From Pegoplata infirma (taxonomy: Eukaryota > Arthropoda > Insecta > Diptera > Anthomyiidae), in contig OY992540.1 of NCBI GenBank assembly GCA_963921195.1, positions 22,518,262-22,582,261 of the forward strand: DNA of 64,000 nucleotides, in the 5' to 3' direction. Position numbers and translations under genes: made by a program. The notes under the pieces are model-generated. The model saw only the letters and a list, made by a program, of their open reading frames with translations, made no database searches and was not told the DNA's origin. How positions within the stretch are numbered: the first letter of the stretch is position 1; every line of letters starts with the position of its first letter. Of this stretch, positions 55,075 to 64,000 are shown in pieces.

Positions 55075-57912
55075 TCTATATATATAAAAGAGTGTGGTGA
55101 CTGACTGACTGACTGACTGACTGATTGGCAATAATCATCGCCCAGCCCAAACCGCTGAAGCTAGAGACTTGAAATTTGGAATGTAGGTTCGGCTCCCGAC
55201 AAAACCACCCACTAAGAAGGGATTTTTGGAAATTCCGATTCTAAGGGGGCAAAAGGGGGAAAATAGGGCCCTTTGGGGGATTTTGTATCTTTTGAACTAA
55301 TAGTCCTAGAAACTTCAAATTTGAACTCTAGGATTCTCTCGCGGAAATAAAATTTCGAAAAAAATATTTTTGGAAAATTCCGCCTCCAAGGGGGGAAAAA
55401 GGGGAAAATAGGGCAAATTGGTACATTTTTTATATTCTAAACAAATGGTCCCAGAAACTTGAAATTTGAAGTCTAGGACCCTCTCGCGGAAATAACATTT
55501 TGGAAAAAGTAATATTTTGGAAATTCCGTTTCTAAGGTGGGGGGAGGGCGAAAATAGGGCAAGTTGGTACATTTTGTATCTTCTGAACTAATGGTCCTAC
55601 AATTTTGAAATTTTGAATATAGGATACTCTCGCGGAAATAAAATTTTGAAAAAAGTACTTTTTTGAAAATTCCGGTTTTAAGGGGGACAAAAAGTGGGAA
55701 ATAGGGCAATTTGGTGAATTTTTAACTAATGGTCCTAGAAACTAGATATTTGAACTATAGTATCCTCTCGGGGAAAAAACATTTTTTTACTAAAATTTTT
55801 TCACTCAAAATTTTTTTTCACTCAAAATTTTTTTTCACTCAAAATTTTTTTTCACTCAAAATTTTTTTTTTTACAAATTTTTTGTTTTACAAATTTTTTT
55901 TTTTACAAATTTTTTTTTTTACAAATTTTTTTTTTTTACAAATTTTTTTTCACTCAAATTTTTTTTTTTCCTCAAAATTTTTTTTCACTCAAAATTTTTT
56001 TACTCAAAATTTTTTTTTCACTCAAAAATTTTTTTTTACTCAAAATTTTTTTTCACTCCAAAAATTTTTTTACAAAGTTTTTTTTAACTCAAATTTTTTT
56101 TTTCACTCAAAATTTTTTTTCACTCAAAAAATTTTTTTTTTGGTGGAAATAGGACGATTTTGAACATTTTCTATATTGTGAACTAATGGTCCCAGAAACC
56201 TCAAATTTGGACTATAGGATCCTCTCGCGGAAATAATATTCTGAACAAAGTACTTTTTTAAAAAGGCACTTCTAGAAGGGGAAAAGGGGGAAAATTGGGC
56301 AATTTGGTACATTTTCTTTTCTCTGACCTAATGGTCCTAGAAACTTAAAGTTTGGACTATAAGATCCTCTCGCGAAAAAACATTCCGAAACAAAGTTTTT
56401 TTTTCAATTCCGCTTCTAGGGTGGTAAAAAGTGGGATAATAGGACAATTTGGTACACTTTGTATGTTCTGAACTAATTTTCCCAGAAACTTAAAAATTTT
56501 GACTATGGGATCCTTCGCGGAAATAACATTGTGAAGAAAGCTCTATTTTGAAAATTTCACTTCTATGGGGGAAAAAGGGGGAAAGTAGGGTAATTTTGTG
56601 TCTGCTGAACTAATTGTCGTAGATCCTTGAAATTTGGGCTGTACGATCCTCTCGCGGAAATAACTTTCTGAAAGAAGTACTTTTGGAAAATTCCGGTTTG
56701 TATCTGCTGAACAAATAGGACTGCACGATCCTCTCGCGTGGACTGCACGATCCTCTCGCGGAAATAACATTCTGAAAAAAGTACTTTTTTGAAAATTCCT
56801 CTTTAAAGGGGAAAAAGAGGAAGGTAGTGCAATTTTGTATCTGCTGAAAATATGGTCCTAGATACTTGAAATTTGGAGTGAACGATCCTCTCGCGGAAAT
56901 AACATTCTAAAGGAAGTACTTTTTCATAATTCTGGGGGAAAATCGGTAAAGTAGGGCAATTTTGAATCTGCTGAACTAATGGTCCTTAATATTGAAATTT
57001 AAACTGTACGATCCTTTCGCGAAAATAACATTCTTAAAGAAGAACTTTTTCAAAAATGCTGCTTATACGGGGAAAAAGGGGGAAAGTAGGGCAATTTTGA
57101 ATCTGCTGAACTTAAGGTCCTAGATACTTGAAATTTGAAAAAGGGGGTGAGTGGGGTAATTTTGAATATGCTGAACTCATGGTCCTAGATACTTGAAATT
57201 TCAACTGTACGATCCTCTCGCGGAAATAGCATTGTTAAAGAAAAACTTTTTTTAAAAATTAAGCTTCTACGGGGAAAAGGGGGAAAGTAGGGCAATTTTG
57301 TATCTGCTGAACTGTCATTGTTAAAGAAAAACTTTTTTAAAAATTCCGCTTCTATGGCAAAAAAGGGGGAAAGTAGGACAATTTTGTATCTGCTGAACTA
57401 ATGGTCCTAGATACTTAACCGAAAATAACATTCTAAAAGAAGTACTTTTTTGAAAATTCGTTTTTAAAGGGGGAAAATGGGGAAAGAAGGGCAATTTCGT
57501 AGCTGTTAAACGAATGGTCCCAGAAACTTGAAATTTTAACTCTATGATCCTCTCGCGGAAAAAACATTTTGTTAAATGTAATATTTTGAAAAATCCTTTT
57601 ATAAGGGTGGGGGTGGGGGTGGGGGGTAGAAGTGGTTTAATAGGGCAATTTTGTATCTTCTGAACAAACTTGAAATTTTGAATCTGGATGCACTCGCGGA
57701 AATTATTTTTTGAAAAATATATAGTTTTTTGAGAATTTTGGTTTTAAGGAGGCCCAAAAGGGGGAAAAAGGGCAATTTGCTAAACTTTAAACTAATGGTC
57801 TTAGAAACATGACATTTGGAATATGGGATCATATCGCGGCAATAACATTCTAAAAGAAGTACTTTTTTTAAAATTTCGCTTTTGAGGGGGAGAAAAGGGG
57901 AAAGTAGTGCAA
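55075..57912 (+). mobile_element. Helitron unit 1, no 3' end
   Basis: It contains the 5' terminus, then ~125-135 bp units with CTCTCGCGGAAATAACATT and AATGGTCCTAGAAACTTGAA, the T-rich CACTCAAAA block (55785-56140), and more units. It stops at GGGAAAGTAGTGCAA, where unit 2's 5' end begins. The equivalent place in unit 2 is near 60615. Confidence 0.8.
55785..56140. repeat. TTTTTTTTCACTCAAAA minisatellite, block 1
   Basis: About twenty units of ~17-20 bp alternate CACTCAAAA or TTACAAA with T-runs. A second block is at 58608-58895. The translated Phe-rich frame (55729-56163) is an artefact. Confidence 0.8.
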
Positions 57913-60900
57913 TCTATATATATAAAAGAGTGTGGTGACTGACTGACTGATTGGCAATAATCATCGCCCAGCCCAAACCGCTGAAGCTAGAGACTTGAAA
58001 TTTGGAATGTAGGTTCGGCTCCCGACAAAACCACCCACTAAGAAGGGATTTTTGGAACTCCCGATTCTAAGGGGGAAAATAGGGCACTTTGGGGAATTTT
58101 GTATCTTTTGAACTAATAGTCCTAGAAACTTCAAATTTGAACTCTAGGATCCTCTCGCGGAAATAAAATTTCGAAAAAAATATTTTTGAAAAATTCCGCC
58201 TCCAAGGGGGGAAAAAGGGGAAAATAGGGCAAATTGGTACATTTTTTGTATTCTAAACAAATGGTCCCAGAAACTTGAAATTTAAAGTCTAGGACCCTCT
58301 CGCGGAAATAACATTTTGGAAAAAGTAATATTTTGAAAATTCCTTTTCTAAGGTGGGGGGAGGGGGAAAATAGGGCAAGTTGGTACATTTTGTATCTTCT
58401 GAACTTATGGTCCTACAATCTTGAAATTTTGAATATAGGATACTCTCGCGGAAATAATATTTTGAAAAAGTACTTTTTTGAAAATTCCGGTTTTAAGGGG
58501 GACAAAAAGGGGGAAAATAGGGCAATTTGGTGAATTTTGAACTAATGGTCCTAGAAACTAGATATTTGAACTATAGTATCCTCTCGGGGAAAAAACATTT
58601 TTTTACTAAAATTTTTTCACTCAAAATTTTTTTTACTCAAAATTTTTTTTTCACTCAAAATTTTTTTTTACAATTTTTTTTTTTTTTTTAAATTTTTTTT
58701 TTACAAATTTTTTTTCACTCAAATTTTTTTTACTCAAAATTTTTTTTCACTCAAAATTTTTTTTTTTTACTCAAATTTTTTTTTCACTCAAAAATTTTTT
58801 TTTTTACAAATTTTTTTTCACTCAAAAATTTTTTTTTTACAAATTTTTTTTCACTCAAATTTTTTTTCCACTCAAAATTTTTTTTCACTCAAAAAAAATT
58901 TTTTTTTGGGGGGTAAATAGGACGATTTTGAACATTTTCTATATTGTGAACTAATGGTCCCAGAAATCTGAAATTTGGACTATAGGATCCTCTCGCGGAA
59001 ATAATATTCTGAAGAAAGTACTTTTTTAAAAAGGCACAAAGGGGAAAATTGGGCAATTTGGTACATTTTCTTTTCTCTGACCTAATGGTCCTAGAAACTT
59101 AAAGTTTGGACTATAAGATCCTCTCGCGGAAAAAACATTCCGAAACAAAGTTTTTTTTCAATTCCGCTTCTAGGGTGGTAAAAGGGGGATAATAGGACAA
59201 TTTGGTACACTTTGTATGTTCTGAACTAATTTTCCCAGAAATTTAAAAATTTTGACTATGGGATCCTTCGCGGAAATAACATTGTGAAGAAAGTTATATT
59301 TTGATAATTATGCTTCTAAGGGGGAAAAAGGGGAGAGTAGGGTAATTTTGAGTCTGCTGAACTAATGGTCGTAGATCCTTGAAATTTGGGCTGTACAATC
59401 CTCTCGCGGAAATAACTTTCTGAAAGAAGTACCTTTTGAAAATTCCGGTTTGTATCTGCTAAACAAATAGGACTGCACGATCCTCTCGCGGAAATAACAT
59501 TCTGAAAAAAGTACTTTTTTGAAAATTCCGCTTTAAAGGGGGAAAAAGAGGAAGGTAGGGCAATTTTGTATCTGATGAAAATATGGTCCTAGATACTTGA
59601 AATTTGGAGTGAACGAACCTCTCGCGGAAATAACATTCTAAAGGAAGTACTTTTTCAAAATTCTGGGGGGAAATCGGGAAAGTAGGGCAATTTTGAATCT
59701 GCTGAACTAATGGTCCTTAATACTTGAAATTTAAACTGTACGATCCTTTCGCGAAAATAACATTCTTAAAGAAGAACTTTTCAAAAAATCTGCTTCTACG
59801 GGGAAAAGGGGAAAGTAGGGCAATTTTGTATCTGCTGAACTAATGGTCCTAGATACTTGAAATTTGAACTGTACAATCCTCTCGCGGAAATAATATTCTA
59901 AAGGAAGTACCTTTTGAAAATTCCATGGGAAAAAGGGGGTGAGTGGGGTAATTTTGAATCTGCTGAACTCATGGTCCTAGATACTTGAAATTTCAATCGT
60001 ACGATCCTCTCGCGGAAATAACATTGTTAAAGAAAAAGTTTTTTAAAAATTACGCTTCTACGGGGAAAAGGGGGAAAGTAGGGCAATTTTGTATCTGCTG
60101 AACTAATGGTCCTAGATACTTAAAATTTGAACTGAACAATCCTATCCCGAAAATAACATTCTAAAAGAAGTACATTTTTGAAAATTCGTTTTTAAAGGGG
60201 AAAGAAGGGCAATTTCGTATCTGCTAAACGAATGGTCCCAAAAACTTGAAATTTTAACTCTACTCTCGCGGAAAAAACATTTTGTAAAAAGTAATATTTT
60301 GAAAAATCCTTTTATAAGGGTGGGGGTGGTGGGTAGAAGGGGTTTAATAGGGCAGTTTTGAATCTTCTGAAAAAACTTGAAATTTTGAATCTGGATGCTC
60401 TTGCGGAAATTAATTTTTGAAAAATATATTTTTTTGAGAATTTTGGTTTTAAGGAGGCCCAAAGGGGGAAAATAGGGCAATTTGCTAAACTTTAAATTAA
60501 TGGTCTTAGAAACAAGACATTGGGAATATGGGATCATATCGCGGCAATAACATTCTAAAAGAAGTACTTTTTTGAAAATTTCGCTTTTAAGAGGGAGAAA
60601 GGGGGAAAGTAGTCCAATTTTGTATATGCTAAAGTAATGGTCCTAGATACTTGAAAATTGGACTGTACGATCCTCCCGCGGAAATAACATTCGGAAAGGA
60701 ATACTTTTTTAAAAATTCCTCTTTTAAGGGGAAAAAGAGGGGAAAATAGAGCAATTTTGAATCTGCTGAACTAATGGTCCTAGATACTTGAAAATTGGAC
60801 TGTACGATCTTTCCGCGGAAATAACATTCGGAAAGAAATACTTTTTTAAAAATTCTTCTTTAAGGGGGAAAAAGGGAGAAAGTAGGCCAATTTTGTATCT

Positions 60901-62200
60901 GCTGAACAAATAGTCCTAGATACTTGAAAATTGGACTGCACAATCCTCTCGCGGAAATAAAATTCGAATGGAGGACTTTGTGGAAAATTCCGTCTCTAAG
61001 AGGGAAAAAGGGGAAAGTAGGCAATTTTGTATCTGCTGAACTAATGGTCCGGGAGACTTGAAATTTGGACTGTACGATCTTTTCGCGAAAATAACATTCT
61101 GAAAGAAGTACTTTTTTAAATATTCCAATTTTGAGTTGGAAAAAGGGGAAAAGTAGGGCAATTTTGTATCTGCTGAAATAATGGTCTTATATACTTGAAA
61201 TTTGGACTGTACGATCCTCTCGCGGAAATAACATTCTCAAGGAAGTAATTTTTTGAAAACTCTACTTTTAAGGGGGGAAAAAGGGGAAGGTAGGGCAATT
61301 TTGTATCTGCTGAACTAATGGTCCTCGATACTTAAAATTTAACTGTACGATCCTCTCGCGGATATAACATTCTAAAAGAAGTACTTTTTTTTAATTCTGC
61401 TTCTACGGGGGAAAAGGGAGAAAGTAGGGCAATTTTGAATCTGCTTAACTAATAGTCCTACATACTTGAAGTTTGGACTGTACGATCCACTCGCGGAAAG
61501 AACATTCTAGAAGAAGTACTTTTTTGGAAAAATCTGCTTCTATAGGGGGAAAAAGAGGGAAAGTAGGCCAAATTTGAATCCTCTTGCGGAAACAACATTC
61601 TAATGGAAGTACTTTTTTGAAAATTTCGCTTCCACGGGGAAAAGGGGGAAATTAGGGCAATTTTGTATCTGCTGAACTAACGGTCCTAGATACTTGGATT
61701 TGGAGTGTACGATCCTCTCGCGGAAAAAACATTCTGAAAGAAGTACTTTTTTTGAAAAATTTGTTTTATAGGTGGAAAAGGGGGAAAAGTAGGGCAATTT
61801 TGTATCTGCTGAACTAATGGTCCTAGATACTTGAATTTTTAACTGTTTTGTTTCTGCTGAACTAATGGTTCTAGATACTTGAAGTTTTGACTGTACGATC
61901 CTCTAGCGGAAATAACATTCTGGAAGAAGCACTTTTTTAGTAAATTCTGCTTCTAGGGGGGAAAATGGGGAAAGTAGTTCAATTTTGTATCTGCTGAATT
62001 AATGGTCCTAAATACTTGAAATTTGGACTGTACGATCCTTTCGCGGAAATAACATTCCTAAATAAGTACTTTTATGAAAATTCTGCTTCTAATGGGGAAA
62101 AAGGGAGAATGTAGCGATACTTAAAATTGGTACTTTACGATCCACTCGCGGAAATTACATTCTGGAAAAATAATTTTTTGAATTTTCGCTTCAATTTGGT
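56300..62200. repeat. ~130-bp Helitron-borne satellite with CTCTCGCGG core
   Basis: Dozens of diverged units. The consensus order is AATGGTCCTAGATACTTGAA, GGACTGTACGATCCTCTCG, CGGAAATAACATTCTGAAAG, AGTACTTTTTTGAAAATTCC, GCTTCTAAGGGGGAAAAAGG, GGAAAGTAGGGCAATTTTGT and ATCTGCTGAACT. Minus-strand frames here (many begin MPYFPLF) are repeats of this unit. Confidence 0.85.
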
Positions 62201-62426
62201 ACATATAGTTCCTTATGCACTAATGTTACTTGAAACTTAAAGTTTGAACTATGGGATCGTTTCGCCAAAATAAAATTTTTTGCAACTTTAAATCTACTCA
62301 AAATATAATATTTTAAAGGTCGAAACTAACAATTTTTATGTTTAATTAAAAATTAATAAGAATTTGAAGTAATAAAGTTGTTTTTTTACAGCTAACCGGT
62401 AACGAAGTACCGGGCGAGTTAGCTAG
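57913..62426 (+). mobile_element. Helitron unit 2, complete
   Basis: It repeats the layout of unit 1 (5' end, satellite, CACTCAAAA block at 58608-58895, satellite) and continues for a further ~1.6 kb of satellite, a short unique tail (62280-62395) and the Helitron 3' hairpin. The tail includes CTCAAAATATAATATTTTAA, also seen near 8095. Confidence 0.8.
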
Positions 62427-62576
62427 TGTATGTATATGCAAAGCTTCAGCATACTGCGAATTGTCTTTGGAGAATTAGTGTGGACATAAATACTATTTAT
62501 TAAATAGCTATATCGTCTTAAAATAAATCTTGGATCATGAATAATTATGCTTTATAGACTCCTAGACCGATATTTC
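62427..62576 (-). mobile_element. mini-me-like type A fragment after the Helitron
   Basis: TATATGCAAAGCTTCAGCAT, TATCGTCTTAAAATAAATCT, GGATCATGAATAATTATGCT and CTCCTAGACCGATATTTC match the inverted type A repeat with decay. The hairpin end is replaced by the LINE that follows. Confidence 0.6.
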
Positions 62577-62753
62577 CGATATTTGACCGGTCCTCACAGC
62601 AGTTGGGTCTATGCCCCGGGATCGACGCGGGAATATCAAATCCGCCTAAGGACTGCAAAACCTCGGACACTGGAGTGCAGCATGTAGGTATAAGGCACCC
62701 CCAAATAGCACCCCCCCCCCCCCCCCCCAGCAACACCGGCATGCCTGTTCAGA

Positions 62754-62798
62754 CTACTAACTCTCCTAGCCGGTGACATAGAACAGAACCCTGATCCA
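62754..62798 (+). other. 2A-like ribosome-skipping motif, Gly replaced
   Basis: In frame with and directly before ATG 62799 the sequence reads LLTLLAGDIEQNPDP. The 2A consensus is D(V/I)ExNPG-P, where the bond between Gly and the last Pro is not formed. Here Gly is Asp (GAT), which should abolish skipping in this copy. 2A motifs near the N-terminus of LINE proteins are established in several animal and trypanosome families. Confidence 0.75.
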
Positions 62799-63106
62799 AT
62801 GACCAACATGTGTAACAGGTGTGGAAGGTCTTTCACTGGTAAGGCCAAACCCATCAGATGTGCTGCGTGCGGAAGCAGTGCACACCTTCGCTGCTCGGGA
62901 CTGAGGAATGCCGATCTATATAGACCGGACTTCATCGGGCTGAGCAGGAAGATTAAGGAGGTTACGGACTTCATGGACAAGAGAAGCATCCTGATCGCGG
63001 TCCTTCAAGAAACTAAGCTGACCAGCAGGAATCCAATCTCTTGCTCGTCCAGCTATAGCATCATAAGGCAGGATCGCGAAAGGGATAAGGGCGGAGGCAT
63101 TGCTTT
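62799..63106 (+). pseudogene. LINE ORF, zinc finger and start of endonuclease
   Basis: From Met1 (the residue after the 2A-like proline) a finger has C5, C8, C21, C24, H29 and C32, then HLRCSGLRNADLYRPDF, a PHD-like pattern found in jockey-type ORFs. It continues LSRKIKEVTDFMDKRSILIA and VLQETKL, the QET motif with the catalytic Glu. The first endonuclease strand, normally ending FNxNG, is missing between PDFIG and LSRKI, an internal deletion. A 1-base loss near 63107 shifts the frame; the frame that opens at 62799 ends at 63182 out of phase. Confidence 0.78.
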
Positions 63107-63109
63107 CTT

Positions 63110-63946
63110 GTGCATGATTCCGTTAACTTTCGACCGCTGTCCATCACATCGAACGACGATCACCTGGAACTCCAGGGGATAGCCGTCCGATCGGGAGAGG
63201 ATGAGATAGAAATTGTGAACGTCTACATCCCTCCAACAGCGGCCTGCCGTTCCGGATATGGCCCTTCCATTGCATTTTTAATGGAAGGCGATAATAGAGT
63301 CTTACTCGGTGACCTAAACGCTCACCATGATAGCTTACATTCTGAGCTGGAAAATGATGCGAGAGGTAACATCTTCGCTGATGAAATTGACAATACAAAT
63401 TACTGTGTTGTCAACGAGAGGAACCCTACTCGCATCACCGCAAACTGTCGTAGCTCACCAGATCTTTCGATAGTCAGCCCTGAACTTTTGGCCTTCATCA
63501 CCTGGCATGCCGACATCGCCCTCAACTCTGACCACATCCCAATTACCGTCAAGATTGCAAAAAGTCCGGACTTTATATCTGCTATAGAACGGACTTTTGT
63601 AAACTTTCGGAAGCAATTCCGCAATCTTACTTCTCCCTCAACAACATCGAAGGGAGAACGTAATATAAGAAAGATCTTGGTCGATGCGAAAAACCGCTGC
63701 ATCCTGGCTGGACGCATAGCAAAAATGCGCCCAAATTTCCTGCCGGAGGTATGTCGCTTAGCAGATAGACGAGATGCCATCCGGAGGAAAAATGCAGCGG
63801 ACCCTCGTTCAAGGCAACTGAACGCCGAGATTGATGCTCTAGTCTCTGCTCACTGCAAGGACCTGTGGTTATGGCACCTTGAAGAGTCGGATAAAGGTTC
63901 TAAGCGTCTCTGGTCGGCGATAAAAAAATCTTTCGAATCCCCGTAG
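63110..63946 (+). pseudogene. LINE AP-type endonuclease, main part
   Basis: This 278-codon frame continues the preceding piece after the shift. It begins HDSVNFRPL and contains VNVYIPP (37-42), LLGDLNAHH (65-73), RNPTRI, SSPDLSIVS (115-123) and SDHIPITV (140-147, with the catalytic His). These are the conserved motifs of LINE endonucleases, which nick target DNA. The linker ends KRLWSAIKKSFESP. The TAG at 63944 appears to be a frameshift: the next frame reads RRSGRPTLTFESGTPLDSQ to the window end. Met1 is not a real start. Confidence 0.85.
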
Positions 63947-64000
63947 AAGCGGAAGACCCACTCTCACTTTTGAGAGTGGCACGCCGCTTGACTCCCAAAA

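Larger units (their letters stand above)
55075..62426 (+). mobile_element. Helitron array: two 5' ends, one 3' end
   Basis: The 5' end is TCTATATATATAAAAGAG after A55074. The 3' end is a hairpin CCGGTA-ACGAAG-TACCGG (62396-62413), then GCGAGTTAG and CTAG (62423-62426), followed by T62427. TC...CTAG ends, a 3' hairpin ~10 bp from the end and A-T insertion without duplication are the Helitron signature. The same 5' end recurs at 57913, preceded by A. Both ends are followed by GTGTGGTGACTGACTGACTG and CCCAGCCCAAACCGCTGAAG. No Rep or helicase frame is present; the body is satellite-like. Confidence 0.85.
62577..64000 (+). mobile_element. 5' part of a LINE with 2A-like motif and AP endonuclease
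   Basis: The base composition rises in G+C at about 62577, where mini-me-like sequence stops. In order: a proline-coding tract with a run of 18 C, a 2A-like peptide, a zinc finger, an AP-type endonuclease in two frames, and a linker that runs off the window end. The RT would lie beyond 64000. The style is that of jockey/CR1-type LINEs of arthropods, and it differs from the LINE at 47291. Confidence 0.82.

Noticed and set aside
55729..56163. 144-codon Phe-rich frame
   Set aside because: It is the translation of the CACTCAAAATTTTTTTT minisatellite; T-runs give Phe and Lys only.
57000..62200. CRISPR-like array
   Set aside because: The units are ~130-bp diverged satellite repeats in a eukaryotic Helitron. 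There are no short identical repeats with unique spacers and no cas genes.
62545..62989. Minus-strand Gly-rich frames opposite the second LINE
   Set aside because: The glycine run is the complement of the poly-C tract, and the plus strand carries the zinc finger and 2A-like motif.

Overview
The window is intergenic or heterochromatic DNA from an insect, most probably a cyclorrhaphan (calyptrate-type) fly. It is very rich in A+T. I found no host protein-coding gene, rRNA or functional tRNA gene. The diagnosis rests on abundant dipteran 'mini-me'-like repeats (tandem GTCC/GTCY tract, a terminal hairpin reading CCCTCNACTCTAGTGATAGAGGG, insertion between T residues) and on LINEs with a CCTAA tail as seen in higher flies. 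Nearly everything that can be assigned is a transposable element or a broken piece of one, often nested several deep. A 200-base run of N (15945-16144) is an assembly gap.

Layout. 1-2934: foldback element with a hAT inserted in it. 4589-6001: TIR element holding a decayed, unrecognised protein. 6759-11139: mini-me-like repeats. 11665-14854: TA-flanked element with a tRNA-like core, next to a decayed jockey-type LINE broken by two insertions. 15535-15944: satellite running into the gap. 18169-20473: three-layer nest (TA element, mini-me-like repeat, hAT). 20524-22022: long-armed hAT-type element. 22357-30690: further mini-me-like repeats, a second tRNA-like element and a minisatellite. 30766-37042: a 6.3 kb non-autonomous hAT carrying other repeats. 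37234-38078: Penelope-like remnant with a hammerhead ribozyme. 38321-42863: TA elements, a Harbinger-like multimer, a reverse transcriptase fossil split by a hAT, and a 249-bp tandem duplication. 45600-52110: a jockey-type LINE fossil split by a TA element that itself contains a LINE with an intact 790-codon RT-RNase H frame and a mini-me-like repeat. 52743-54450: palindromic Tc1-like element. 55075-62426: tandem Helitron filled with a ~130-bp satellite. 62577-64000: 5' part of another LINE with a 2A-like peptide, a zinc finger and an AP-type endonuclease.

The only long clean reading frame is the LINE at 47287-49659. Its start codon comes from the target-site sequence, so it is a 5'-truncated copy and not a host gene. 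The strongest unusual signals are the hammerhead ribozyme at 37855-37926, the 2A-like motif at 62754-62798, the tandem Helitron with two 5' ends and one 3' end, and a TA-flanked repeat family with pol III-type A and B boxes in its middle. Many insertions can be defined to the base because both target-site duplications survive.
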